A stretch of DNA of 64,000 nucleotides from Alphaproteobacteria bacterium (GTDB taxonomy: Bacteria; Pseudomonadota; Alphaproteobacteria; GCA-016699305): positions 620,001 to 684,000 of the forward strand of contig CP064970.1 of NCBI GenBank assembly GCA_016699305.1, given 5' to 3'. This document shows, one piece after another, positions 9,192-18,027 of the stretch. The notes under the pieces are model-generated. The model worked only from the letters and a program-made list of their open reading frames with translations, made no database searches and was not told where the DNA came from. The position numbers and the translations under genes were made by a program. Positions within the stretch are counted from its first letter, which is position 1. Each line of letters starts with the position of its first letter.

Positions 9192-9971
9192 ATGAATGCG
9201 CCAGTCGTGATCCTGGTGCGGCCGCAAATGGCCGAGAATATTGGCTCCACCGCGCGCGCCATGCTCAATTGCGGACTGCATGAATTACGTCTGGTGGCTC
9301 CACGAGAGCCTTGGCCGTTGACCGATCCGTGGCGAGGGCGTTGTTGGGCCTTGGCCTCGGGAGCCGAGGCCGTCTTGGAACAGGTGCAGGTTTTTCCCGA
9401 TACCTCTTCAGCCCTGGCCGATCTGCATCATGTCTATGCCACCACCGCCCGTGGCCGCGATATGGTCAAGCCTGTTCTAACGGCCCGCGCGGCGGCGACC
9501 CATATGCGTTGCCAGACCCTGACGGGCACACGTTGCGGCATGATGTTTGGTCCTGAACGGACGGGCTTGATCAATGATGACCTGGCCTTGGCGCAGGTCC
9601 TTGTCACCATCCCGCTCAACCCCGACTATACGTCGCTGAATTTGGCTCAGGCTGTGTTGATCCAGGCTTATGAATGGTGGCAGGCGGGGTTGGATAATCC
9701 CGTGGCCGAGACGGTGACTTTGGGCGATTCTCGTCCAGCCAGTTCGGGCGAGTTCGAAGCCTTGATGGATCGGCTGGAAGGCGCGTTGGATCGCTCGGGT
9801 TTTTTTACGACGCCGGAAATCCGCCCCCGCATGGCGCGCAATATCCGCAACGGCCTGAAACGTGCCGAACTGACTGAACAGGAAGTCAGAACCTGGCACG
9901 GGATCATCACAGCCTTATGCCTGCCCCAACCAACCGCAGGACAAAAGTCTCCACATAGCGATGATAATTAA
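9192..9971 (+). CDS. trmJ: tRNA (cytidine/uridine-2'-O)-methyltransferase, TrmJ type
   Basis: 259 aa from ATG 9192, which has AAGGAG 8 nt upstream; this beats the earlier in-frame start at 9141. SPOUT (alpha/beta knot) fold motifs: NIGSTARAMLNCGLHELRLV, MMFGPERTGLIND, and IPLNPDYTSLNLAQAV forming the SAM-binding knot. TrmJ methylates the ribose of tRNA position 32. The C-terminal helical extension seen in TrmJ is present (RMARNIRNGLKRA...). A short inverted repeat follows the stop (9972-9991). Confidence 0.88.
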   Translation: MNAPVVILVRPQMAENIGSTARAMLNCGLHELRLVAPREPWPLTDPWRGRCWALASGAEAVLEQVQVFPDTSSALADLHHVYATTARGRDMVKPVLTARAAATHMRCQTLTGTRCGMMFGPERTGLINDDLALAQVLVTIPLNPDYTSLNLAQAVLIQAYEWWQAGLDNPVAETVTLGDSRPASSGEFEALMDRLEGALDRSGFFTTPEIRPRMARNIRNGLKRAELTEQEVRTWHGIITALCLPQPTAGQKSPHSDDN

Positions 9972-10135
9972 ACATATATAACAATATGTTAAAATGACGC
10001 GCGGGGATTTTTGTTCGCTGCCACACCTTATTTTCCAATCAAAAGAACACGATGTTAGGCATCTGTTAAGCAGAATAGGATGAAAATAAAGGAGAGCTAG
10101 CCTCTTTCGGGCGGCGGTTGAAGAAAGCAATCCTG

Positions 10136-11257
10136 ATGGTCACCGGCCTTACACGCGAAGATGTCGAGCGTCTCGTAACCGACGACTCACCCGAGGCACG
10201 CGCCAAAGTGGCGCAGAAATTGGGTGGACAGTTCCAGGAACAGACTCTCACCCGAGAAGAATTGGCCATCGCGCAGGATATTGTTCGCGTCATGGCGCAT
10301 GACGTGGCGGTCAAGGTACGTCAGTCCTTGGCCGAGAATATCAAACGGGCACCCGGGCTGCCGCATGATGTGGCGTTGACTTTGGCGGAGGATATCGAAT
10401 CAATATCTCTCCCCATCTTGGAATATTCGAATGTTCTGACCGATGAAGACTTGGTGGGGCTTGTCCGTACCGGCAACGAGGCTAAACATCAAGCAATCGC
10501 TCGACGCACGGAAGTGCATGAGATGGTCTCGAACGCCCTGATCGAACTGGCGGGGGCCGAGGCGGTGACGACGCTGATCAATAATCGCGGTGCGCAGATC
10601 GCCGAAGCCGGCTATCAAAAAGCCGTGGATCGCTTTGGAACCGTGACGGCGATCCAAGAATCTCTGGTGCGGCGCGATAAACTGCCCGTCAGCGTAGCCG
10701 AACGATTGGTGACAATGGTTTCTGAAACCTTGCGGGATTATCTGGTCGAACACCATGAATTGTCCGCAGCCATGGCGTCGGATCTGGTGCTGCAAGGTCG
10801 TGAACGCGCTGTGATCAATATGGTATCCAGTGGTTCGTCCGAACAGGAAGTTATGACGTTGGTGGAGCAGCTTAAGCGCAACGACCGCTTAACTCCCAGC
10901 TTGATCCTGCGTGCCTTGTGTGTGGGAGATATCGCCTTTTTTGAGGCCAGCATGTCCTTGCTGTCCGAAGTACCGATGCTGAACACACGCAAGCTGATCC
11001 ACGACACCGGCCCACTTGGCCTTAAAACGCTGTACGACCGATCAGGACTGCCGATGAGCTTCCTGCCTGCCGTGCGCGTGGCTATCGAAGTTCTGCATGA
11101 CACACCGCTTGGTGAAGACCGCTCCTTGTTCCAACGCCAGGTGATTGAACGAATCTTGACCCAATTTGAATCCATGCAGCCTGAGGATATTAACTATCTG
11201 CTTAGCAAGCTCAGCGACATCATTATGGCCGAATATGGCAACAAGGATGTGGCCTAG
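10136..11257 (+). CDS. DUF2336 family protein
   Basis: 373 aa from ATG 10136 (a TTG start at 10118 is also possible). Largely alpha-helical with repeated helix pairs and no membrane segments or signal. It matches the alphaproteobacterial DUF2336 style: N-terminal VTGLTREDVERLV, central LPILEYSNVLTDEDLV, then repeated ...LVxxxxLPxSVAERLV... units, suggesting a HEAT-like scaffold. Stand-alone gene with about 160 bp of AT-rich upstream sequence that likely holds its promoter. Molecular role unknown. Confidence 0.8.
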   Translation: MVTGLTREDVERLVTDDSPEARAKVAQKLGGQFQEQTLTREELAIAQDIVRVMAHDVAVKVRQSLAENIKRAPGLPHDVALTLAEDIESISLPILEYSNVLTDEDLVGLVRTGNEAKHQAIARRTEVHEMVSNALIELAGAEAVTTLINNRGAQIAEAGYQKAVDRFGTVTAIQESLVRRDKLPVSVAERLVTMVSETLRDYLVEHHELSAAMASDLVLQGRERAVINMVSSGSSEQEVMTLVEQLKRNDRLTPSLILRALCVGDIAFFEASMSLLSEVPMLNTRKLIHDTGPLGLKTLYDRSGLPMSFLPAVRVAIEVLHDTPLGEDRSLFQRQVIERILTQFESMQPEDINYLLSKLSDIIMAEYGNKDVA

Positions 11258-11362
11258 GCCTGCGTTCGGTGCCTTTGTCTGTAGCTTATCTAGGCATGCC
11301 TAAGACATCGGGGTTCTTGACAAACTGGCTCGTTCTGTCCGAAACACTTTGTGTCACATAAG

Positions 11363-11485
11363 ATGCACAAGGATAGGCCAGTCGTGACGGATGCTACGCA
11401 GACTTCATTGCACAAGACGGCCCCGTTGCGAGCGGATCTGCTGGCCGAACAGGCCATGTTCTTGCTGCGGCCTAAAGAGCAGTGA
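11363..11485 (+). CDS. Possible 40-aa small protein upstream of galU
   Basis: ATG 11363 to TGA 11485 reads MHKDRPVVTDATQ... and ends FLLRPKEQ; amphipathic C-terminal half. A TTGACA box at 11317-11322 lies upstream but its -10 is weak, and no clear ribosome site is visible. The frame could be chance, or an upstream ORF affecting galU 38 bp downstream. Confidence 0.25.
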   Translation: MHKDRPVVTDATQTSLHKTAPLRADLLAEQAMFLLRPKEQ

Positions 11486-11523
11486 CCTTTTCTTGCCATC
11501 CTTCCTCAGTGGAGACAGACCTC

Positions 11524-12402
11524 ATGCCGTCCATTCATCGTCCTATCCGTAAGGCTATTTTCCCCGTGGCTGGTCTTGGTACCCGCTTTCTTCCGGCCAC
11601 CAAAGCGATGCCCAAGGAAATGTTGACCTTGGTGGACAAACCGCTGATCCAGCACGCGGTGGACGAGGCGCGAGCGGCGGGCATTCAGGAGTTCATCTTC
11701 GTCACTCGCAGCGGCAAGGGCGCGTTGGAGGATCACTTCGACTTCAATTTCGAATTGGAAGAAACGCTGAAGGCGCGCGGCAAAAAACGTGAGTTGGATA
11801 TCCTGAAGACCACCGAGATCGACTCGGGTCAGTTGTTCTTTACCCGCCAGCGCCAGGCACTGGGACTGGGTCACGCCGTGTGGTGCGCCCGCGAATTGAT
11901 TGGTAATGAGCCGTTTGCCGTGATGCTGGCAGATGACGTGTTCCTATCCGGCTCGCCTTGCCTAAAGCAGATGGTCGAGTCGTATCACGATGTCGGCGGC
12001 AATATGGTGGCCGTGACGGAAGTGCCGCGCGAACACACAAGCCGCTACGGTATCTTGGATATCGCGCATGAAGATGGTCCTCTTGTGCGCATCAAAGGCC
12101 TGGTGGAAAAGCCGCAACCAGACCAGGCACCATCCACGCTTTCGATCGTCGGGCGGTATATCTTGCAGCCGGCCATTTTCACCTTTCTGGATCGCCAATT
12201 GACCGGCGCGGGGGGCGAGATTCAGTTGACGGACAGCTTGGCTGCCTTGATCGACCTGCAGCCCTGTCATGGATTCCGCTATGAGGGACGCCGCTTTGAC
12301 TGTGGCGATCGCATCGGTTTTATCGAAGCCAATGTCGCCTTCGCCCTGGCCGATCCCGATATGGGCGACCGGGTGCGCGAAGCCTTGCAGCGCATGGTCT
12401 GA
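11524..12402 (+). CDS. galU: UTP-glucose-1-phosphate uridylyltransferase
   Basis: 292 aa from ATG 11524 (GGAG 9 nt upstream). Makes UDP-glucose for envelope and exopolysaccharide sugars. Nucleotidyltransferase motif VAGLGTRFLPATKAMPKEML near the N-terminus, FVTRSGKGALEDHFD, LADDVFL (metal site) near 120, VEKP near 185, and IQLTDSLAAL near 235. Complete. miaA starts 25 bp later. Confidence 0.95.
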   Translation: MPSIHRPIRKAIFPVAGLGTRFLPATKAMPKEMLTLVDKPLIQHAVDEARAAGIQEFIFVTRSGKGALEDHFDFNFELEETLKARGKKRELDILKTTEIDSGQLFFTRQRQALGLGHAVWCARELIGNEPFAVMLADDVFLSGSPCLKQMVESYHDVGGNMVAVTEVPREHTSRYGILDIAHEDGPLVRIKGLVEKPQPDQAPSTLSIVGRYILQPAIFTFLDRQLTGAGGEIQLTDSLAALIDLQPCHGFRYEGRRFDCGDRIGFIEANVAFALADPDMGDRVREALQRMV

Positions 12403-12427
12403 TCCAGGCCCTCAGGCGCATCCCCTG

Positions 12428-13384
12428 ATGGAGTCTCATTCGGTCATTGTCCTGACAGGTCCCACGGCCAGCGGCAAATCGGGCCTGGCGGTGGAATTGG
12501 CACGTCAGATGCGCGGCGTCATCATCAATGCCGATGCGCTGCAAGTCTATGACGGCCTGCCTATTCTGACGGCACAGCCCGACGCGCAGGTTCAAGCCGA
12601 TGTGCCGCATCGTCTGTACAGTGTGTTGCCGATGACGCAGCGCTGTTCGGCGGGAGTCTGGCGTGCGATGGCGGTCGAGGCCATCGGTCAGGTATTGGCG
12701 CAAGGCCAAAGACCTATTTTGGTGGGCGGCACGGGGCTGTACCTGAAAGCGCTGATGGTTGGTATCGCTGATATCCCGCCTATATCCGATGCGGTGCGTC
12801 AGCAAGCGCGTGACCGTTTGCAACAGATGGGCCTGGAAGCCTTTCGGGACGATCTGGCCCGTCATGATCCTGCCGCCTCACGCGCGCATGACGCGCAGCG
12901 TTTGGTGCGTCGTTATGAGGTGTGGACGGCCACGGGCCAGAGTTTATCCGATTGGCAGTCTCGGCCTGTCGTTGTCACGGAAGACTGGCGCTATCATTCT
13001 CTGATTTTGATGCCGCCGCGCGAGCCGCTTTATCAACGTATCAATGAACGATTTCAAGACATGATCCAAGCAGGCGCGTTGAACGAAGCCGCGCGTGTGG
13101 AGTCGTACGATCCTGACCTGCCCGGGATGAAGGCCCTGGGCCTTGCTCCCCTATTGGCCTTTCGACGTGGCGAGACCAGTTTGGAACGCGCCACGGAGAT
13201 GGCTCAACAGGCTTCGCGCCATTACGCCAAACGTCAGATCACATGGCTGCGTCACCAGGTGATCGGTCACATGGATTCAGCCGACAGGCCCGATCTTTTG
13301 GTTTTGGAGAGTCTGGATCAAGCTGCATCCCGTGCCCAAGAATGGCTGGCGGGTATTCCTGACAGGGCAATGGGGGATTGCTGA
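12428..13384 (+). CDS. miaA: tRNA dimethylallyltransferase
   Basis: 318 aa from ATG 12428 (MESHSVIVLTGPT). Transfers dimethylallyl to A37 of tRNAs that read U-initial codons. P-loop LTGPTASGKSGLA at about residues 9-21; substrate motif NADALQVYDGLPILTAQP; VGGTGLYLKAL near 100; DAQRLVRRYEV near 155; KRQITWLRH near the C-terminus. The in-frame extension upstream lies inside galU and is not used. No hfq follows. Immediately downstream is the surface-protein cassette. Confidence 0.93.
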   Translation: MESHSVIVLTGPTASGKSGLAVELARQMRGVIINADALQVYDGLPILTAQPDAQVQADVPHRLYSVLPMTQRCSAGVWRAMAVEAIGQVLAQGQRPILVGGTGLYLKALMVGIADIPPISDAVRQQARDRLQQMGLEAFRDDLARHDPAASRAHDAQRLVRRYEVWTATGQSLSDWQSRPVVVTEDWRYHSLILMPPREPLYQRINERFQDMIQAGALNEAARVESYDPDLPGMKALGLAPLLAFRRGETSLERATEMAQQASRHYAKRQITWLRHQVIGHMDSADRPDLLVLESLDQAASRAQEWLAGIPDRAMGDC

Positions 13385-13416
13385 TGACGGGGTGGGATGG
13401 AATTGCTAGGTTCGGA

Positions 13417-13455
13417 TGCGCGGTACAGGCTGGAAGCCGATGATCGCTCAGGGAA
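13417..13455 (+). promoter_or_regulatory. Leader element shared with the 55.4-kb surface gene
   Basis: The core GGTACAGGCTGGAA-GCC then (G/A)ATGATCG occurs here and again at 55444-55483, each time 15-25 bp before the start codon of a secreted or surface gene. The two copies differ by one base and one 1-base gap over about 29 bp. It could be a 5' untranslated regulatory site, a recombination site, or the edge of a shared cassette. Nothing in it is a recognised riboswitch. Confidence 0.45.
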
Positions 13456-13478
13456 ACGGGGGCGCGTTTCGGTAGAAC

Positions 13479-14189
13479 ATGTCAAAGGCCACAAACAGCA
13501 TGAGGCAAACCAATCAGCGCGGCATAGCCATCGGGCCGATCCTGGCCGTGGTCGCGATCTTGGCTGTCTTGGCCTCTGCCATTGCGGCGGGAAGTGGGAG
13601 CTTCAATAGTGATACCTCCGCCGTCAAAGCCAAAGCACAGGCAACGGCCATTCTCGAACAGGCCCATGAAGTAAAACTTGGCGTGGATAGAGTGATTGCT
13701 AAGGGCTGCACAAATACGGAAATCAGCTTTGAAAACCCTATGGTCAGCGGCTATACAAATTCAAATGCGCCATCCGATAAATCCTGCCATGTCTTTGATG
13801 TCAATGGTGGCGGGATTGTTTGGAAATCATCTCCACCCAATATAGGCGGCAGGTATAATAATGAGGGATATTTTTATACTGGGCATTATAATATTACAGG
13901 AACAGCTGGGGGCCATTCACATCAGGATTTAATAATGTTTCTTATAAATATTCCTGCCGATGTTTGTGGAGAGATTAACAAAATTCTTTTTTCGAGTTCA
14001 TCCATAGCCCCATTTCCATGGGGATATACAAGCTTTCTTGAAATTAGGAAATTTGGTTTATACTGGTTAGGTTTTGGTGGATCGTCTAAATACCCATTTT
14101 TGCAATGCCTCCTCTCGCCCAGCGTTACATACGAGTCTTCAACGGAAATAAATCAGTATCATTTCTATAATGTTCTAATTAGTAATTAG
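13479..14189 (+). CDS. Pilin-like surface protein with AT-rich variable C-terminus
   Basis: 236 aa (an alternative ATG lies at 13500). The N-terminus RGIAIGPILAVVAILAVLAS is a single hydrophobic helix resembling a pilin-type N-helix; the Gly before a long hydrophobic stretch could be a prepilin cleavage site, although the classical Glu+5 is not seen. The rest is Gly/Ser/Asn-rich with paired Cys. Base composition drops from GC-rich in the first about 250 bp to AT-rich after about 13830, suggesting a different origin for the C-terminal half. It lies between a leader shared with 55.4 kb and a repeat shared with 56.2 kb. No specific function is assigned. Confidence 0.6.
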   Translation: MSKATNSMRQTNQRGIAIGPILAVVAILAVLASAIAAGSGSFNSDTSAVKAKAQATAILEQAHEVKLGVDRVIAKGCTNTEISFENPMVSGYTNSNAPSDKSCHVFDVNGGGIVWKSSPPNIGGRYNNEGYFYTGHYNITGTAGGHSHQDLIMFLINIPADVCGEINKILFSSSSIAPFPWGYTSFLEIRKFGLYWLGFGGSSKYPFLQCLLSPSVTYESSTEINQYHFYNVLISN

Positions 14190-14234
14190 CTTTATGGCGC
14201 CATCTCACGGGCAGAACCCTTTCCTATGGCATCG

Positions 14235-14480
14235 CTGTTTGTCGCGTCTGCCAGCCACTCGTTGTCCTGCCGAACTGTCTTTTGACTTTCCCGTTTCAAC
14301 GGGGCGTGGATGGCCTGAAAGGGTCTGAATCGCAGAATCTTTTCTGGAATCCCGCACCTTCGGCCAGGACAGGTGATGAACTCCCGCCTGCGCGGGAGTG
14401 ACGCATGAAGAGAGGGATGCTCACAACAGCGCATGCCGCATTCATATAAAAACCGCCATCTCAACTTAGTCATGCTCGCG
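14235..14480. repeat. About 250-bp dispersed repeat, copy A
   Basis: Aligns along its whole length with 56185-56440, with truncated relatives at 34072-34142 and about 55277-55300. Shared blocks include TGGATGGCCTGAAAGGG, GAATCGCAGAATCTTTTCTG, the hairpin ACTCCCGC...GCGGGAGT (about 14390-14410) and an end block TCTCAACTT. It begins 45 bp after the pilin-like gene and ends about 90 bp before glnA. No ORF. It may terminate transcription or be a REP-like mobile repeat. Confidence 0.75.
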
Positions 14481-14568
14481 CAGCGATATTAACTGCAGGC
14501 CATTGAACTGCAAAGTGGGCTGTGGGATAACGGCGGCTGGTTATCACATCCAGCGTCAGGAGTGCCCT

Positions 14569-15990
14569 ATGCCTCATGCCAAGGCCGATCTTGCTAAAGT
14601 TCGGGAATGGATTAAGGAATATGACGTGCGCGGGATCGATTTGCGCTTTGCCGATCTGCGCGGCAAGGAACAGCATACGACCCAGCATATCAGCACCATG
14701 ACGGATGAGGCCTTTGCCGAGGGCATAGGCTTTGATGGCTCGTCCATCGCCGGATGGAAATGCATCAGCGAGTCCGACATGCTGCTGATCCCCGACCCGT
14801 CCACGGCGGCGCTCGACCCCTTTACGGCCGAGCCGACCTTGATGATGTATTGCACGGTGCATGACCCGCAAACCGGCAAACCCTATCACCGTGATCCGCG
14901 TTCGGTGGCTCAGGCGGCCCAGGCTTATATGATGGCCAGCGGCATTGCGGATACCGCCTATTTCGGGCCGGAGGCCGAGTTTTTCGTCTTTGACGATGTG
15001 CGCTTTGAGACCGACATGAATCGGGCCTTTTACGCGGTGGACTCCCAAGAAGGCCCCTATGTCACCGCCAAGGACTACCCGGAAGGCAATATGGGGCATC
15101 GTCCGCGCTTGAAGGGCGGCTATTTTCCCGTGCCGCCGGTGGATTCGGGCCAGGATTTGCGCGCCGAGATGCTCTCGACCATGGAGGCCATGGGCATCGA
15201 GGTGGAAAAGCATCATCACGAGGTCGCGCCCTCTCAGCATGAATTGGGCGTGCGCTTTGCGCCCTTATGCCAGATTGCCGATGTGGTGCAGCGGTATAAA
15301 TATGTCGTTCATAACGTCGCGCATTCCTATGGCAAAACGGCGACCTTCATGCCCAAGCCGATCTTTGGCGATAACGGCTCGGGCATGCATTGCCATCAAT
15401 CCTTGTGGAAGGACGGCAAACCGCTTTTCGCGGGCGATAGCTATGCCGGATTGTCCGAGACGGCGTTGTTTTATATCGGTGGCATCATCCATCACGCGCG
15501 CGCCCTCAATGCCCTGACCAACCCCACCACCAACAGCTACAAGCGGTTGGTGCCCGGGTTCGAGGCCCCGGTTCTATTGGCCTATTCGGCGCGCAACCGT
15601 TCGGCCTCTTGCCGCATTCCTCATGCCAACAGTCCCGGCGGGCGGCGTGTGGAAGTGCGCTTTCCCGATCCTGCAGCCAATCCTTATTTGGCGTTCTCGG
15701 CCATGCTGATGGCAGGTCTGGACGGCATCCAAAGGCGGTTGCATCCGGGCGCGGCGATGGATCGCAACCTCTATGAATTGCCGCCCGAGGAATTGCGCAA
15801 GGTGCCCACGGTGTGCGGTTCGCTGCGTCAAGCCCTTGAGGCGCTGGAGGCGGACCATGAATTCCTGCTGAAGGGCGACGTGTTCAGCCACGACATGCTG
15901 GACGCCTATATGGAACTGAAGTACGAGGAAGTGACGGCTTTGGAGATGGCGCCGCATCCGATCGAATACAAGATGTATTACAGCGTGTGA
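14569..15990 (+). CDS. glnA: Glutamine synthetase, type I
   Basis: 473 aa from ATG 14569 (AGGAG 6 nt upstream). Condenses NH3 and glutamate using ATP. Motifs: FDGSSIAGW (beta-grasp), FGPEAEFFVFD and KHHHEVAPSQHELG (metal sites), NGSGMHCHQSLWKDGKPLF, RVLVPGFEAPVLLAYSARNRSAS-like region with SCRIPHANSPGGRRVEVRFPDP. The Tyr in NRNLYELPPEE is the adenylylation site, so GlnE control is likely. No glnB lies directly upstream, unlike many alphaproteobacteria; the dispersed repeat sits there. I see no sigma-54 site. Confidence 0.95.
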   Translation: MPHAKADLAKVREWIKEYDVRGIDLRFADLRGKEQHTTQHISTMTDEAFAEGIGFDGSSIAGWKCISESDMLLIPDPSTAALDPFTAEPTLMMYCTVHDPQTGKPYHRDPRSVAQAAQAYMMASGIADTAYFGPEAEFFVFDDVRFETDMNRAFYAVDSQEGPYVTAKDYPEGNMGHRPRLKGGYFPVPPVDSGQDLRAEMLSTMEAMGIEVEKHHHEVAPSQHELGVRFAPLCQIADVVQRYKYVVHNVAHSYGKTATFMPKPIFGDNGSGMHCHQSLWKDGKPLFAGDSYAGLSETALFYIGGIIHHARALNALTNPTTNSYKRLVPGFEAPVLLAYSARNRSASCRIPHANSPGGRRVEVRFPDPAANPYLAFSAMLMAGLDGIQRRLHPGAAMDRNLYELPPEELRKVPTVCGSLRQALEALEADHEFLLKGDVFSHDMLDAYMELKYEEVTALEMAPHPIEYKMYYSV

Positions 15991-16024
15991 CAAACGGCCC
16001 GGCACGGGCAAAGGGGAAGAAAAC

Positions 16025-16489
16025 ATGGCAGGTAGCGTCAACAAGGTGATCCTGGTCGGCAATCTGGGCGCGGATCCCGAGATCAAGTCGTTCCAAAACG
16101 GGGGTCGGGTGGCCAATTTGCGCCTGGCGACAGGCGAATCCTGGAAGGACAAGACCACGGGCGAGCGCAAGGAGCGTACCGAATGGCACCGCGTGGTGAT
16201 CTCGAACGAGGCCTTGATCGGCGTGGTGGAAAAATACGCCCGCAAGGGATCGAAACTGTATCTGGAAGGCCAGATCGAAACCCGAAAATGGACGGACAAA
16301 GACGGTCAAGAACGCTATGCGACCGAGGTCGTGCTGCGTCCTTTCCGTGGCGAGCTGACCTTGCTTGATCGCGCCGAAGGCGGTGGTGGCGCGGGGGCGT
16401 CGCGTGGTAGTTATGAGGATGCCGGGCGTCCGGGACCGGCCGCACCCAGCGCCCCATCTGCCGATATGGACGACGAAATTCCCTTTTGA
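16025..16489 (+). CDS. ssb: Single-stranded DNA-binding protein
   Basis: 154 aa. OB-fold (about residues 1-110) begins SVNKVILVGNLGADPEIK; Trp/Phe DNA-contact residues in TEWHRVVI and TRKWTDKDGQERY. A Gly/Pro-rich linker follows. The acidic tip DMDDEIPF recruits partner proteins such as RecO and PriA. GAAAAC-type spacing with AGGGGAAGAAAAC before the ATG gives the ribosome site. Lies 34 bp after glnA, so partial read-through is plausible. Confidence 0.95.
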   Translation: MAGSVNKVILVGNLGADPEIKSFQNGGRVANLRLATGESWKDKTTGERKERTEWHRVVISNEALIGVVEKYARKGSKLYLEGQIETRKWTDKDGQERYATEVVLRPFRGELTLLDRAEGGGGAGASRGSYEDAGRPGPAAPSAPSADMDDEIPF

Positions 16490-16635
16490 AACGTCTTTTT
16501 TCGGCAACATGCATCTATTGCGTCAACAAGTCTCGTTGACCGGACGGTGCAAAGGGGTGTAGGTCTGCGGTGACCCCGCTGTGGGGGAGTGCCCTGCTCT
16601 GTACGACAGGGGAATTCACTTTTATTGGAGAGTCG

Positions 16636-16926
16636 ATGATGGCCAAGAATGAGGAAAGCGGATCCGAAGCCCTGTTCGATAAGGCTTTGGCTCTTGCCGA
16701 GTCCACCCTGGACAAGGCGGCGAGCGACGCCGGCGAGATCGGTGATTATCTGACCCTGGCCATGATCGAAGCGGCGGTTAATCGCGCCGTGGATATTGCT
16801 GGCCCTGAGGATATTGCCGATATGCTGCGCGATCTGGCCGAGCAGATCGAAAACGGCGAAATGGACGAAGATGAAGAAGACGACGACTCGGACGAAGAAG
16901 ACGAAGACGAACCGGGCAACAACTAG
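16636..16926 (+). CDS. Small acidic protein of unknown function
   Basis: 96 aa; GGAG lies 6 nt before ATG 16636. Residues 1-70 are predicted helical (LFDKALALAESTLDKAASDAG, MIEAAVNRAVDIAG); the last about 25 residues are almost all Asp/Glu. No membrane segment. The acidic tail is encoded by a GA-rich run that in another frame gives the Lys/Thr-rich N-terminus of rlmB (56-bp overlap). I do not recognise the family; an acidic tail may suit nucleic-acid mimicry or protein binding. Not firmly assigned. Confidence 0.6.
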   Translation: MMAKNEESGSEALFDKALALAESTLDKAASDAGEIGDYLTLAMIEAAVNRAVDIAGPEDIADMLRDLAEQIENGEMDEDEEDDDSDEEDEDEPGNN

Positions 16927-17716
16927 GCCATCGGTTGATTCTTCGGGCGAGCGTGAAAACCATTCGCGCTCGCCCGTTTCTTCATATTGGCTGTATGGAC
17001 GGCACGCCGTCGCGGCGGCTTGGGCCAATCCGGCGCGGCTTTGTTTGCGCTTGGTGGGCAGCGAAGAGGCTTTGCGTGACTTTACGCAAGGCGCGAAGCG
17101 CGGCAAGGATGTATCCGTTTCGCGTCCTGTGCCCCAAACGATGCAGCGGGCCGATTTGGATCGCCTGTTGCCGCCCGGCTCGGTGCATCAGGGCCTAGCC
17201 GTTCAAGTCAAGCCGTTGGAAATCGACACGGACGAAGACGCGCCCGAAGGTGCGCGGTTGATTCTGGTCTTGGACCAGATCACCGATCCCCACAATGTGG
17301 GGGCCATCTTGCGTTCGGCGGCGGCCTTTGGCGTGGATGTGGTGATGATGACCGCGCACCATATGCCCCATGAAACCGGCGTCATGGCCAAAACGGCTTG
17401 CGGCGCGATGGACATCGTGCGCCTGCAGCGCGTGGTGAATCTGGCCCGCACTTTGGATAAGCTGCGCGACCAAGGTTATTATTGCGTTGGTCTGTCCGAA
17501 CATGCCGAAAAAAATCTGGGCCAAATGGATTTAAGCGGCCAGAAGATCGCCTTGGTCCTGGGCGCGGAAGGTCAGGGCCTGCGTCGCCTGACCATGGAAA
17601 GATGCGATGCCTTGGCGCGCCTGCCAACCGGCGGCGCTCTCGGATCCCTCAACGTTTCGAACGCCGCCGCCATCGCGCTGTACGAGGTGGCACGGCAGCG
17701 TGTGGTCCCGGCTTAG
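16871..17716 (+). CDS. rlmB: 23S rRNA (guanosine-2'-O)-methyltransferase, RlmB/TrmH family
   Basis: 281 aa from ATG 16871, the only nearby ATG in frame before the SpoU substrate-binding domain (YWLYGRHAVAAAW). SPOUT domain motifs: VLDQITDPHNVGAILRSAAAFG, IALVLGAEGQGLRRLT, and LPTGGALGSLNVSNAAAIALYE forming the SAM knot. Methylates the ribose of 23S rRNA G2251. The N-terminal extension is a Lys/Thr-rich basic tail. A non-ATG start downstream is possible. Its last codons plus downstream DNA are duplicated at about 18.84 kb. Confidence 0.85.
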   Translation: MKKTTTRTKKTKTNRATTRPSVDSSGERENHSRSPVSSYWLYGRHAVAAAWANPARLCLRLVGSEEALRDFTQGAKRGKDVSVSRPVPQTMQRADLDRLLPPGSVHQGLAVQVKPLEIDTDEDAPEGARLILVLDQITDPHNVGAILRSAAAFGVDVVMMTAHHMPHETGVMAKTACGAMDIVRLQRVVNLARTLDKLRDQGYYCVGLSEHAEKNLGQMDLSGQKIALVLGAEGQGLRRLTMERCDALARLPTGGALGSLNVSNAAAIALYEVARQRVVPA

Positions 17717-17933
17717 GGCTTTTCTTGTGCCGCTTGACCGCGCCACCCATCTCCCTACGCCGAACCTTCTTTCCCCCACGCCCACCAAAATCCGCGTTGT
17801 TAAAATTTTCCCTAACTGGCGGTGTCCACGGCGACTTGGCCCTTACGCAATCCCAGACTGGAGCCACCTGATATTTATAACCAGTTATCAACCATCAACG
17901 TTTTAAACGCACTCGGCCGAACTCACCAGGCCG
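17659..17933. repeat. rlmB 3' end and downstream DNA, copy 1 of a duplicated block
   Basis: 17659-17701 (end of rlmB) and 17803-17933 match 18836-18878 and 18883-19008 at high identity, including ATCGCGCTGTACGAGGTGG, GTTATCAACCATCAACGTTTT and CTCACCAGGCCG. About 100 bp between the two parts is present only here. 17717-18027 otherwise holds no gene that I can see. Confidence 0.8.
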
Positions 17934-18027
17934 GCACTCTGTCCCTGTGAGGGTGATTGAATCAGATAGCGGCTTAGATATCCCCGGGTCAGCAACTACA
18001 AACGTTTTTACGGGCAAGAGGCCGGTC

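Noticed and set aside
11290..11499. 69-aa minus-strand ORF upstream of galU
   Set aside because: Overlaps the presumed galU promoter, no ribosome site or family; kept only as noise.
14235..14480. Dispersed repeat as an integron attC site
   Set aside because: It lacks the paired R' and R'' core motifs in the right places, and no integrase gene lies nearby.
14481..14568. Sigma-54 promoter for glnA
   Set aside because: No TGGCAC-N5-TTGC element is visible upstream.
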